DNA of 64,000 nt from Streptomyces adustus (GTDB lineage Bacteria; Actinomycetota; Actinomycetes; Streptomycetales; Streptomycetaceae). This document shows, piece by piece, positions 1 to 7,786 of the stretch. Location of the stretch: assembly GCF_009377175.1 (NCBI RefSeq), contig NZ_VJZD01000015.1, positions 1 through 64,000 on the forward strand. Reading direction: 5' to 3'. The notes under the pieces are model-generated. The model made no database searches. It was not told the origin of the DNA and saw only the letters and a list, made by a program, of their open reading frames with translations. The stretch's first letter is position 1. Each line of letters opens with the position of its first letter. Made by a program: the position numbers and the translations under genes.

Positions 1-68
1 GTGGAGCCGGCCGGGGCGGCGGGGGCCGGGTCCGCGGGCCGCACCGGCTCGTTCCCGACGGCGGTCAT
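1..68 (-). CDS. Haemin/iron ABC transporter permease, 5' end only
   Basis: Only the first 22-23 codons of a minus-strand gene lie in the window. An ATG at 66-68 overlaps the stop codon of the upstream substrate-binding protein gene in an ATGA arrangement, which signals translational coupling. The visible N-terminus is polar and rich in Pro and Ala, with no membrane segment yet. In haemin-uptake operons the gene after the binding lipoprotein is normally the FecCD/BtuC-type permease, so the identity is inferred from position, not from domain sequence. It would share the iron-box promoter near 1125-1143. Confidence 0.5.
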   Translation of the reverse strand, partial: MTAVGNEPVRPADPAPAAPAGS

Positions 69-1075
69 CGCGCGTCACCCCCGTACAGCTGCGTCACGAT
101 CGACTTCAGCACCTGGTCGGTGCGCGGACCGTAGTTGAGCAGCACCCCGTCCTCGACGGACACGACCCGCCGGTCGGCTCCGGCCGGCGTCTGGGCGACG
201 CCGGGGATCCTCACCAGCCCCTCGATCCCGCCGACCGATTCGAGTCCCTTGGTCATGACGAGGATCGCGTCCGGCGCCGCCTGGGCCAGGGCCTCGGTGG
301 TGATGGCGGTGAAGTCCTTGTCCAGCCCGGACCGCGCGCCCGCGTCGACGGCCCCGGCCGCCTCCAGGAGCGAGACCGCGCCCGAACGCGCGCCGCCGAT
401 GAGGTACACGGAGGCCGAGCCGCGCAGATAGAGGAAGGCGACCCGCGGCTTCCCGGTGTGCCGCGGAATCTCCTTGCGCACGGCGGCGATCCGCTGCTGC
501 GAGCGCCGGGCCAGCTCCGTCCCGGCGGCCGGTACGCCGAGGGCGTCGGCCACGGCCCGGATGCGCGGGCCCACGTCGGCCAGGCCCAGGGCCGGGCCGA
601 CCACCAGGACGGGCACCCCCGCGGCCCGGAGCTGGTCCATCGCCTCCCGGGGGCCGGTCGTCGTCTCGGCGAGGACCAGATCGGGGCGCAGCGCGAGCAC
701 GCTCTCGGCCGAGACGTCGTGATTGCGGGTCACCACCGGCAGTTTCGCGGCCTGTTCGAAGGTGGCCGTGATGTCGCGGGCGACGACGCGGTCGCCGAGC
801 CCGAGCGTGAACACGATCTCGCTGAGGCTGCCGGACAGCGCGACGATGCGCCGGGCCGCGGCGACGGTCACCTTCCGGCCGTCGGCGGAGGAGACGGTGA
901 CCGGCAGCCGGGGCTGCGGGGTGTCCGTCAACGGCTCGACGCGGTCGGCCTGTCCGGTCGCCGAGGCCGGCCGTGCCGCGGACCCGGGGGAGGCGGTCGT
1001 ACAGCCGGCAGCGGTGAGGGTGAGGGCGAGCACCGAGACCAGTGCCGCCGCCAGTTGCGTGCGCAAGCGTCGCAC
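65..1075 (-). CDS. hmuT: Haemin-binding lipoprotein of an ABC importer (HmuT-like)
   Basis: A 336-residue periplasmic-binding-protein-fold lipoprotein. The N-terminus has two basic residues, a hydrophobic stretch and a lipobox ending in AAGC with the lipidated Cys at about residue 25. The body matches the TroA/BtuF fold: a segment beginning VVALSGSLSEIVFTLGLGD, then RPDLVLA, and a GVPVLVV turn. It would bind haem outside the membrane and deliver it to the permease that overlaps its stop codon. The gene diverges from two HtaA-domain genes, and a DtxR-type box lies about 50 bp upstream, so iron repression is expected. A siderophore-binding role cannot be excluded, but the HtaA and haem oxygenase neighbours favour haemin. 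Confidence 0.82.
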   Translation of the reverse strand: MRRLRTQLAAALVSVLALTLTAAGCTTASPGSAARPASATGQADRVEPLTDTPQPRLPVTVSSADGRKVTVAAARRIVALSGSLSEIVFTLGLGDRVVARDITATFEQAAKLPVVTRNHDVSAESVLALRPDLVLAETTTGPREAMDQLRAAGVPVLVVGPALGLADVGPRIRAVADALGVPAAGTELARRSQQRIAAVRKEIPRHTGKPRVAFLYLRGSASVYLIGGARSGAVSLLEAAGAVDAGARSGLDKDFTAITTEALAQAAPDAILVMTKGLESVGGIEGLVRIPGVAQTPAGADRRVVSVEDGVLLNYGPRTDQVLKSIVTQLYGGDAR

Positions 1076-1124
1076 GGTCCGTCCGTTTCTCTCGGGTCGT
1101 CAGTCGGCGTGGAGCGAATGAAGC

Positions 1125-1143
1125 TTAGGTTAGCCTTACCTAT
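1125..1143. promoter_or_regulatory. DtxR/DmdR-type iron box between hmuT and htaA
   Basis: The 19-mer TTAGGTTAGCCTTACCTAT matches the actinobacterial DtxR/IdeR operator (TTAGGTTAGCCTAACCTAA) at 17 of 19 positions. It lies between divergent hmuT (start at 1075) and the HtaA gene (start at 1189), so one site could repress both transcription units when iron is plentiful. Confidence 0.88.
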
Positions 1144-1188
1144 GTTCGCCACCGTCACCGCTCCCTCACCGTGTCCGGAGGACCTGCC

Positions 1189-2670
1189 ATGCCCGCACGT
1201 CTTCGTGCCCTGCTCGTCGTGGTGTGCGCGGCCGTACTCGGGGCCCTGCTCCCGGCCGCCGACGCCCGGGCCGCGAGCCGCACCGTCCAGGGCGGCCGGC
1301 TCGACTGGGGTGTCAAGTCCTCGTTCCAGAGCTATGTCACCGGGCCCGTCGCCAACGGCGGTTACTCCCTGACCGGCGGCGCGGCCACCGTGGGTGCGAG
1401 CGGCTTCCGCTTCCACTCGGCGACGGGCGCCTACGACGGCGCCACCGGCGCCTTCCGCGCCTCCTTCGCCGGCGGGGTCCACTTCGTCGGCCACAAGGCG
1501 GCGGACGGCACTTACCAGTTGGACCTCACCCTCAGCCGGCCCAGCGTCCGCGTCAGCGGCTCCACCGGCACGCTCTACCTGGACGTCACCAGCAAGGCGA
1601 AGGGCACCGGGACGGTCACGACGTCCTCGCAGGTGCCCTTCGCCTCCCTCGCCCTGGGCGGCATCGACATGCGGGGCGCCGGTACGTCGGTCGCCCTCGC
1701 CGGGGTGCCCGCCACGCTGACCTCGCAGGGCGCCAGGTCCTTCGCCGGGTACTACACCGCCGGGACGGCCCTCGACCCGGTGAGCCTGGCGGTGGACGTA
1801 CGGCCCGCGAAGCAGACCTCGCAGCCGCGCACGCCCACTCCCACGCCCTCGCGCACGAAGGCGGCCGTGACGAAGGAGCGCGCGGGCGGCGCGATCGAGG
1901 ACGGCGCGGTCGACTGGGGCGTACGGCGCACCTACCGGGAGTACGTCACCGGAGGCATCGCGAACGGGCGGTGGACCCTGTCCGGTGGTGCCCGGGACGG
2001 TGGCGCGCTCTTCCGCTTCCCCGCGGGCGAGGGCACGTACCGCGAGGGCGCGCTGACGGCCCGGTTCGCCGGGGCGGTGCGCTTCACCGGCGACCACGGC
2101 CTCGACCTGGAACTGAGCGGACTGCGGGCCGTCGTCGGCCACGGTGTCGGCACCCTGTACGCCGATGTCGCGGGCATCGGCCTCACCCGCAAGAGGGTCC
2201 CGCTCGTCACCTTCGCCGCGCAGGGACTGAAGGACGACCACGGTCTGGTCGCGCTCACCGAGGCGCCCGCGACGCTCACCGCCGACGGTGCGAAGGCCTT
2301 CGGCGGGATGTACCCGGCGGGCACCGCGATGGACCCGGTGTCGCTGGCCGTCACCCTCACCGGCGAGGCCGAACTGCCCGCGCTGCCCGACCTCGGCGAC
2401 ACCGCGCCCGCCGTGCCCACGCCGGTGCCGACGGGCGCACCGAAGGCCTCGGTGGAGCCCGTCGTGAGCGCCACCGCCGGTGGCCACGGCGGCACGGCCC
2501 TGGCCGTCGCCCTCACGTCGGGCGCCCTGCTGCTGGCGGCCGCTCTGTTCACGACGGCCCGCCGCCGCACCCGTCGCCCTCGCACGACGACCGCCGACAC
2601 CCCGGCCGAGGCCGTCACCGACGCCCCGGCCGACGCCCCGGCCGACACCCCGGCCGAGGACCGGTCCTGA
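1189..2670 (+). CDS. htaA: HtaA-domain haem-binding surface protein (first copy)
   Basis: A 493-residue secreted, membrane-anchored protein. The ATG at 1189 is preceded by GGAGGA at about 7 nt, so it is preferred over the upstream in-frame GTG at 1171. A signal peptide ends at about DARAAS. Two HtaA repeats follow (about residues 25-200 and 230-395); each opens with a conserved Asp-Trp-Gly-Val sequence and a Tyr-Val-Thr-Gly segment. A Pro/Thr-rich linker joins them, and the C-terminus has a hydrophobic helix followed by an Arg-rich tail. HtaA domains bind haem in corynebacteria and pass it to HmuT. The next gene is a second HtaA protein 53 bp downstream, likely in the same operon under the shared iron box. 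Confidence 0.85.
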   Translation: MPARLRALLVVVCAAVLGALLPAADARAASRTVQGGRLDWGVKSSFQSYVTGPVANGGYSLTGGAATVGASGFRFHSATGAYDGATGAFRASFAGGVHFVGHKAADGTYQLDLTLSRPSVRVSGSTGTLYLDVTSKAKGTGTVTTSSQVPFASLALGGIDMRGAGTSVALAGVPATLTSQGARSFAGYYTAGTALDPVSLAVDVRPAKQTSQPRTPTPTPSRTKAAVTKERAGGAIEDGAVDWGVRRTYREYVTGGIANGRWTLSGGARDGGALFRFPAGEGTYREGALTARFAGAVRFTGDHGLDLELSGLRAVVGHGVGTLYADVAGIGLTRKRVPLVTFAAQGLKDDHGLVALTEAPATLTADGAKAFGGMYPAGTAMDPVSLAVTLTGEAELPALPDLGDTAPAVPTPVPTGAPKASVEPVVSATAGGHGGTALAVALTSGALLLAAALFTTARRRTRRPRTTTADTPAEAVTDAPADAPADTPAEDRS

Positions 2671-2723
2671 CCGGCCCCCGGCCCCTGTTTCCCCGTATCC
2701 CCGCACCGAGGAGAGATCCCGCC

Positions 2724-4268
2724 ATGCCCGCCAGCATCCGTCCCCGCAGACGACCGCTCGCCCTCGCCGCCGCGGTGGCCACGGCCACCACCCTGGGCGC
2801 CGCCGCGCTCGCCCTCGCCCCCGCCGCCTCCGCGGCCGAAGTGCCGCTCACCGGCTACCGGTTGACCTGGGGCATCAAGGAGTCGTACCGCTCCTACGTG
2901 ACCGGGCCCTGGGCACAGGGGACGTTCACCGCGTCCGACGGCGCCACGCAGGCCGCGGACAACGGCGTCTTCACCTTCACCGACGGCCAGGGCACCTACG
3001 ACACCACCACCCACTCCGTGCGCCTGGCCTTCCAGGGCACCCTGACCGTCCGGTCCACGGCGCACGGCTTCACGAGGGTGCTGTCAGACCTCCGCTACGA
3101 CAGCGGCGCGGGCGTCCTGACCGCCGACCTGGTCGCGGACGACGGAGCCAAGCAGCAGGACGTGCCGCTCGCCGAGGTCGCCGCGCCGACCGGCCCGGCG
3201 ATGACCGACCTGGGCACCACGCTCACCACCGAGGCCGGCGCGTTCCTCGGCAGCGCCTCCTACGCGCACACGGCCGGCGACCCGCTGACGGTGGCGCAGC
3301 AGCAGACGACGCAGTCGCCGAGCCCCTCGGTCCCCGGGTCGGCCTCGCCGTCCCCGTCGACGTCCGCGACGGAGCCGGCCCCGGTCTCCCCGCCGGCCTC
3401 CGCGACCGGGTCGGCCTCCGCGTCCGCGAGCACGTCGGCGTCCGCGTCCCCCGGCGCCGGTTCGTCGCCCTCGGCCTCCGCCACGGAGTCCGCGCCGCGG
3501 GGCGACATAGCCGACGGCACGCTCGTGTGGGGTGTGAAGGAGTCGTTCCGTACGTACGTCGTGGGCCCCGTCGCCAAGGGCACGGTCACCGCGTCCGGTG
3601 GTGCCGCCCAGGCCGCGGGCAACGGCGTGTTCACCTTCCCCGACGCCACCGGGACCTACGACACCGAGGCCGGCACCCTCTCCGTCGCCTTCGAGGGCGC
3701 GGTGAACTTCAAGGGCCACGAGGACGGCGGCACCTACGGCCTCGACCTCACCCTCGCCGGCCTGAAGGCCACCGTGGACGGCGGCAAGGGCGAACTGACC
3801 GCCGATGTGACGAGCCTGGGCGAGACCTCGCGGGACGTGGTCCTGGCCGACCTGACGGCTGCCTCCGCCGACCTGACCCCGAAGAACGACGTCCTCACCC
3901 TCGACGACGTCACCGCGAAGCTGACCGCGGCCGGCGCGAAGGCCTTCGGCGGCTTCTACACCCAGGGCACCGCACTCGACCCGGTCGACCTGTCGGTGGC
4001 CCTGACCGACGACGCCGAACTCCCGTCCGGGGACTCCGGCGGCACGGGTGACACGGGCGGCTCCGGCGGCACGGGCGGTACCGGTGACACGACGGGCGGC
4101 ACCACCGGCTCCGTCACCGGCGGCACGTCCGCCGGTACGACCGGCGGCAGCATGGCCGCGACCGGCGCGGACGTCCCCGTCGGCGCCCTGGGCGCGGCGG
4201 GCGCCGCGGCCGTGGCGGCGGGTGCGGGCACGGTGTACGTCGTCCGCAGGCGCCGTACGGAGGCGTAG
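2724..4268 (+). CDS. HtaA-domain haem-binding surface protein (second copy)
   Basis: A 514-residue paralogue of the preceding gene. GAGGAGAG lies just before the ATG at 2724. A long Ala-rich signal peptide is followed by two HtaA repeats (about residues 37-195 and 270-430), each with a Trp-Gly-x-Lys-Glu-Ser start. A low-complexity Ser/Ala/Pro/Thr linker (about 200-260) separates them. A Gly/Thr-rich stretch precedes a C-terminal transmembrane helix and an Arg-rich end, as in cell-wall-spanning proteins. Two double-domain HtaA proteins side by side suggest a relay that passes haem across the wall. It probably shares a transcript with the first copy; a strong hairpin follows the stop. Confidence 0.83.
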   Translation: MPASIRPRRRPLALAAAVATATTLGAAALALAPAASAAEVPLTGYRLTWGIKESYRSYVTGPWAQGTFTASDGATQAADNGVFTFTDGQGTYDTTTHSVRLAFQGTLTVRSTAHGFTRVLSDLRYDSGAGVLTADLVADDGAKQQDVPLAEVAAPTGPAMTDLGTTLTTEAGAFLGSASYAHTAGDPLTVAQQQTTQSPSPSVPGSASPSPSTSATEPAPVSPPASATGSASASASTSASASPGAGSSPSASATESAPRGDIADGTLVWGVKESFRTYVVGPVAKGTVTASGGAAQAAGNGVFTFPDATGTYDTEAGTLSVAFEGAVNFKGHEDGGTYGLDLTLAGLKATVDGGKGELTADVTSLGETSRDVVLADLTAASADLTPKNDVLTLDDVTAKLTAAGAKAFGGFYTQGTALDPVDLSVALTDDAELPSGDSGGTGDTGGSGGTGGTGDTTGGTTGSVTGGTSAGTTGGSMAATGADVPVGALGAAGAAAVAAGAGTVYVVRRRRTEA

Positions 4269-4277
4269 ACCGTCCGA

Positions 4278-4339
4278 CCGGGGGCGGACCGGGGGCGGAC
4301 CGGGTCCGGCCGGGTCGGGCCGCCGGGGTCCGCCCCCGG
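4278..4339 (+). terminator. Terminator after the htaA operon
   Basis: The 13-mer CCGGGGGCGGACC occurs twice in tandem (4278-4290 and 4289-4301), and its perfect reverse complement lies at 4327-4339. Either left arm can form a very stable stem. There is no T-run, as is common for Streptomyces terminators. Confidence 0.65.
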
Positions 4340-4395
4340 CCGCACCCCGGTCACCTGGGACGACGTCGCGTCCCGGTCGGTGCTTCAATTCCCCG

Positions 4396-5040
4396 GTGAC
4401 TGATTACGACGTGCTGCGCGTGTTCTGCGCGGCGAACGGCGGGTACGGCAACGAGCTGGGTGTCGTCCGCGACGGCTCCCGGCTGCCGGACCGGGACGAC
4501 CGGCAGGCCCTGGCGCTGAAACTGGGCTTCAGCGAGACGGTGTTCGTGGACGACCCCGAGCGCGGTGTCATCGACATCTACACCCCCACCTTGCGGCTGC
4601 CGTTCGCCGGACACCCCTGCGTCGGCGCGGCCTGGCTCGTGGACGTGCCCGAACTGGTCACACCGGCCGGAGTGGTCGGGGCGCGGCAGGACGGCGAGTT
4701 CAGCTGGATCGAGGCGCGGGCCGAATGGGTCCCGCCGCGCACTCTGCGCCAGTACGCCACCGCCGCCGAGGTCGACGCCCTCACCGTCCCGCCGCCCGGT
4801 GAGTGGATCTACGCCTGGGCCTGGGAGGACGAGGCCGCCGGACGGGTGCGCGCCCGTGCCTTCCCCGGCCGTGACGACGGCATCGACGAGGACGAGGCGA
4901 CGGGCGCGGCGGCGATCCTGCTGACCGAGCAGCTCGGCCGGGCACTCAACATCACACAGGGCGCGGGCTCCCAGATCCTGACCGCGCCCCAGCCGTACGG
5001 ATGGGTGGAGATCGGCGGCCGGGTCCTCCTGGAGCGTTGA
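4396..5040 (+). CDS. PhzF-family isomerase-like protein
   Basis: A 214-residue protein of the PhzF fold (diaminopimelate-epimerase-like), shorter than the usual 260-300 residues. Family marks are visible: GNELGVV near residue 20 in place of GNPLAVV, a SETVFV segment with the expected catalytic Glu at residue 47, RLPFAGHPCVGAAW near 65-80, and EATGAAA near the C-terminus. GTG at 4396 gives this N-terminus; no clear ribosome binding site precedes it. The substrate is unknown. It sits between the haem-uptake genes and the haem oxygenase, but nothing seen ties it to haem. Confidence 0.72.
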   Translation: MTDYDVLRVFCAANGGYGNELGVVRDGSRLPDRDDRQALALKLGFSETVFVDDPERGVIDIYTPTLRLPFAGHPCVGAAWLVDVPELVTPAGVVGARQDGEFSWIEARAEWVPPRTLRQYATAAEVDALTVPPPGEWIYAWAWEDEAAGRVRARAFPGRDDGIDEDEATGAAAILLTEQLGRALNITQGAGSQILTAPQPYGWVEIGGRVLLER

Positions 5041-5067
5041 TCCCGGCCGCGGCCCCACGTCGTGTGC

Positions 5068-5715
5068 TCACGCGCTGAGCGGGAACTCCTCGGCCAGCGC
5101 GTGGAACACCGCCGTGTTCAGCGCGAACGCCCGCCTGCACTCCGCCACGATCCGCTGCCGCTCCAGATCGTCGGCCCGGACCGTGTCCAGCAGCTCGCGG
5201 TAGCCGCGCTTGAACGCGGCCGGGTTGGCGATCTCCTCGAAGACGTAGAAGCGGACCCCGTCACCCTTGCGCTCGAAGCCCCAGGTCCGTTCCGCCCGGT
5301 CGCGGATGATCTGGCCGCCGGAGAGGTCGCCGAGATAGCGGGTGTAGTGGTGCGCGACGTACCCGCCGGGCCACTGCTCCGCGCACTCGCGCACCCGGTC
5401 CGCGTACGCCCGGGTCGCGGGCAGCGCGGACAGGCCCGCCCGCCAGTCGGCGCCGCGCAGATGCGCCAGGTCCCGCTCCAGGGCGGCCAGCCGGAACAGC
5501 TCCGGCCGGACGAACGGCCCGGCCACCGGGTCCCCGGCCAGCCGCCCGGATCCGGCTTCCAGCGCCTCGTAGACGAACCACAGTTGCTCGGTGTAGCGCG
5601 CGTACGCGTCCACCCCCAGCCGGCCGCCGAGCAGATCGCTCATGAACGTCGAGGTCTCGGCCTCCGTGTGCTGCTCGTGCGACGCGGTGCGGATGACTGT
5701 CGAGAAGGAGTTCAT
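5068..5715 (-). CDS. hmuO: Haem oxygenase, HmuO/HO-1 type
   Basis: A 215-residue haem oxygenase that would open haem to biliverdin, CO and free iron. The proximal haem ligand is predicted as His16 in QHTEAE, aligned with His20 of corynebacterial HmuO, and is followed by STFMSDLLGGRLGV. The distal-helix signature GDLSGGQII and the VAHHYTRYLG segment are present. ATG codons at 5727 and 5724 fall inside the predicted -10 region, so the ATG at 5715 is preferred, probably with a leaderless or almost leaderless mRNA. An iron box lies inside the promoter. Function fits the nearby HtaA and HmuT genes. Confidence 0.9.
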   Translation of the reverse strand: MNSFSTVIRTASHEQHTEAETSTFMSDLLGGRLGVDAYARYTEQLWFVYEALEAGSGRLAGDPVAGPFVRPELFRLAALERDLAHLRGADWRAGLSALPATRAYADRVRECAEQWPGGYVAHHYTRYLGDLSGGQIIRDRAERTWGFERKGDGVRFYVFEEIANPAAFKRGYRELLDTVRADDLERQRIVAECRRAFALNTAVFHALAEEFPLSA

Positions 5716-5728
5716 GAAGCGCATCATC

Positions 5729-5752
5729 TAAGGTAAGCCTTACCTAAGTCAA
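5729..5752 (-). promoter_or_regulatory. hmuO core promoter with embedded DtxR-type iron box
   Basis: Read on the minus strand, a consensus-like -35 TTGACT (5752-5747) is followed 16 nt later by TAGATG (5730-5725). The spacer is filled by the 19-bp palindromic iron box TAAGGTAAGCCTTACCTAA (5729-5747). A repressor bound here would block RNA polymerase directly. The implied start of transcription is within a few bases of the ATG at 5715. Confidence 0.82.
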
Positions 5753-5755
5753 CAC

Positions 5756-5780
5756 TTTTACCGACGGGCTGTCGGTAAAA
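5756..5780. promoter_or_regulatory. Palindrome abutting the hmuO -35
   Basis: TTTTACCGAC (5756-5765) and GTCGGTAAAA (5771-5780) form a perfect 10-bp inverted repeat with a 5-nt centre. It ends 3 bp upstream of the predicted hmuO -35 element, the place expected for an activator. It could instead be a secondary map terminator, but no T-run follows on that strand. Confidence 0.5.
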
Positions 5781-5814
5781 ACCCTACCCCGGATCCAGGA
5801 CCCGATCACGGGAA

Positions 5815-5842
5815 AGGCCCGCTCTCCGGGGAGAGCGGGCCT
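5815..5842 (-). terminator. map: Terminator after map
   Basis: A perfect 13-bp inverted repeat (AGGCCCGCTCTCC and its complement) with a very short loop lies 19 bp past the map stop codon. It separates map from hmuO. Confidence 0.72.
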
Positions 5843-5860
5843 GAGGCGGGTCGGGCGGTG

Positions 5861-6718
5861 CTACGGCAGGGTGAGGATCTCCGCGCCGGTGTCGGTGACC
5901 ACGAGCGTGTGCTCGAACTGGGCCGTCCGCCGCCGGTCCTTGGTGACGACCGTCCAGCCGTCGTCCCACATGTCGTACTCGTGGGTGCCGAGCGTCAGCA
6001 TCGGCTCGATCGTGAAGGTCATCCCCGGCTGGATCACCGTCGTCGCGTGCGGGCTGTCGTAGTGCGGGATGATCAGCCCGGAGTGGAACGACGAGTTGAT
6101 CCCGTGCCCGGTGAAGTCCCGGACCACGCCGTACCCGAACCGCTTGGCGTACGACTCGATCACCCGGCCGATGATGTTGATCTGCCGGCCGGGCCGGACC
6201 GCCTTGATCGCGCGGTCGAGGGACTCCCGGGTCCGCTCCACCAGCAGCCGCGACTCCTCGTCCACCTCGCCGACCAGGTACGTGGCGTTGTTGTCGCCGT
6301 GCACCCCGCCGATGTACGCCGTCACGTCGAGGTTCACGATGTCGCCGTCGCGCAGCACCGTCGAGTCGGGGATGCCGTGGCAGATGACCTCGTTGACACT
6401 GGTGCACAGGGACTTGGGGAAGCCGCGGTAGCCGAGCGTGGACGGGTAGGCGCCGTGGTCGCACATGTAGTCGTGCGCCACCTTGTCGAGTTCGTCCGTC
6501 GTCACACCCGGCGCGATGATCTTCGCGGCCTCGGCCATCGCCTGCGCGGCGATCCGGCCGGCGCGGCGCATCGCCTCGATCGTCTCGGGCGTCTGCACCT
6601 CCGGTCCGGTGTACGGCGTCGGCGCGGGCCGTCCGACGTACTCGGGGCGGCGGATGTTTCCGGGTACGGAACGGGCGGGAGAGAGCTCACCTGGTACGAG
6701 CAGCGACTGGCCAGACAT
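5861..6718 (-). CDS. map: Methionine aminopeptidase, type I
   Basis: A 285-residue metallopeptidase that removes the initiator Met from new proteins in the cytoplasm. The pita-bread-fold metal ligands are all visible in order: Asp in LDVTAY, Asp in VHGDNN, His in FTGHGI, Glu in TIEPM and Glu in QFEHT. The [10 protein letters not shown] start is used; the reading frame stays open for 30 more codons upstream, but that part does not resemble the family. About 30 residues precede the catalytic domain, as in other actinobacterial type I enzymes. Divergent from a small conserved gene; a hairpin terminator follows. Confidence 0.93.
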   Translation of the reverse strand: MSGQSLLVPGELSPARSVPGNIRRPEYVGRPAPTPYTGPEVQTPETIEAMRRAGRIAAQAMAEAAKIIAPGVTTDELDKVAHDYMCDHGAYPSTLGYRGFPKSLCTSVNEVICHGIPDSTVLRDGDIVNLDVTAYIGGVHGDNNATYLVGEVDEESRLLVERTRESLDRAIKAVRPGRQINIIGRVIESYAKRFGYGVVRDFTGHGINSSFHSGLIIPHYDSPHATTVIQPGMTFTIEPMLTLGTHEYDMWDDGWTVVTKDRRRTAQFEHTLVVTDTGAEILTLP

Positions 6719-6776
6719 GCCAGCGAGTCTAACCAGCGGGGATGGGGGAACATGTCGATGGCGAGAGGAGCTGGTC

Positions 6777-7010
6777 ATGGCCCTGTTCAAGAAGCGCACC
6801 GTCGGCAAGCCGGGCGAGTGGTACTACTGCCTGGAGCACAAGAAGGTGGAGGAGGGGCCGGACTGTCCGGGCAAGAACCGCTTCGGCCCGTACACCAGCC
6901 GCGAAGAGGCCCAGCACGCGATGGACACCGCCCGGGAACGCAACCTCCAGTGGGAGACCGACCCCCGCTGGCACGACGCCCCGCAGGGCGGCAACCCGGA
7001 CGAGGACTGA
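6777..7010 (+). CDS. Small protein of unknown function (77 aa)
   Basis: A 77-residue soluble protein with a good ribosome binding site (AGAGGAG) before the ATG at 6777. It has a basic N-terminus, a [13 protein letters not shown] segment (two Cys and one His that might bind metal), then [18 protein letters not shown], which reads as a short amphipathic helix, and an acidic tail. Not recognised. It diverges from map; the small size and normal codon use suggest a real gene rather than noise. Confidence 0.7.
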   Translation: MALFKKRTVGKPGEWYYCLEHKKVEEGPDCPGKNRFGPYTSREEAQHAMDTARERNLQWETDPRWHDAPQGGNPDED

Positions 7011-7044
7011 CCGCGCCCTCGGGCGTCTTCGGCCGTCGAGCCCC

Positions 7045-7087
7045 CCGCCCCCGGTCCCCGCGGTCCTCACCAGGGGGCCGGGGGCGG
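7045..7087. terminator. Bidirectional terminator
   Basis: Arms 7045-7059 and 7073-7087 pair over 15 bp with a single G-U. The hairpin lies between convergent genes and overlaps the last codons and stop of the minus-strand gene ending at 7067. Confidence 0.6.
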
Positions 7088-7669
7088 TGCCGTCAGCCGG
7101 TCGGCCAGGCCGGACAGCCGGTCCCGCAGCCGCCGGCGGCCCCGGGGGGCCGGCAGCGCGTTCTCCCCGGCCCCGGCGCTGACCAGGTGCTGCACGGTGT
7201 CCAGGTCCAGATCGGTGCCGTCCGGCACGGCGAGCGACTCATGGGCCATGGACACCAGGTCGCGGTCCCCGCAGCCGAGGGTAAGGACCGTCGCCCCGGC
7301 CCGGCGGGCGTCGTGCACCCGCTCCAGGAGCGGGTCGCCCGGACCCTCGGGCGCCACCACCAGCAGGGTCTCGCCGCGCCGCGCCGCCTCGATCCGGCCG
7401 AGACCGGCGGCCAGGTGCGCCGGGTCCGAGGGGCGCGCGTCGTGCCGTACGAGCGTGGGGGTCAGCTCCGGCGTCCCCGACCACGCGGCCTCGTCCACCA
7501 GATGCGCCGCCAGATGCCAGGGCTCGTACCCGGGCGTCCCCAGCAGCAGCAGCCCGCCCCCGTGCGACACCACCGAGCCGCGCAGCGCCCCCGCGAACCG
7601 CCGGGTGGCGCCCAGCCACTCGGTCCCGGCGAGCACTTCACGCAACAGCGCGACCCGTACGGCGTCCAT
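7067..7669 (-). CDS. Unknown protein with an SIS-like region
   Basis: A 200-residue protein. The middle part (GETLLVVAPEGPGDPLLE, then RRAGATVLTLGCGD, then AHESLAVP) follows the pattern of a sugar-isomerase (SIS) fold: a beta strand, a phosphate-loop-like turn, then a helix and strand. The sequence is too diverged for a firm call and no catalytic residues can be named. The C-terminus is Arg- and Pro-rich. A CAGTAT hexamer 8 nt before the ATG suggests a leaderless mRNA. The substrate and pathway are unknown. Confidence 0.5.
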   Translation of the reverse strand: MDAVRVALLREVLAGTEWLGATRRFAGALRGSVVSHGGGLLLLGTPGYEPWHLAAHLVDEAAWSGTPELTPTLVRHDARPSDPAHLAAGLGRIEAARRGETLLVVAPEGPGDPLLERVHDARRAGATVLTLGCGDRDLVSMAHESLAVPDGTDLDLDTVQHLVSAGAGENALPAPRGRRRLRDRLSGLADRLTAPPPAPW

Positions 7670-7786
7670 ACAGCCGCATACTGCCTCAACCCATCACTCG
7701 TGACCCGCAGTTCACCCCGAATTCGCCCGACCCGGGGAAAGAGGGGACGCGGGGGGCACACGGGAGACAGGGCCTGAGGAGTTCCC

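Noticed and set aside
6719..6808. Upstream start for map adding 30 residues
   Set aside because: The extra segment has no similarity to the family and overlaps the divergent gene's leader.
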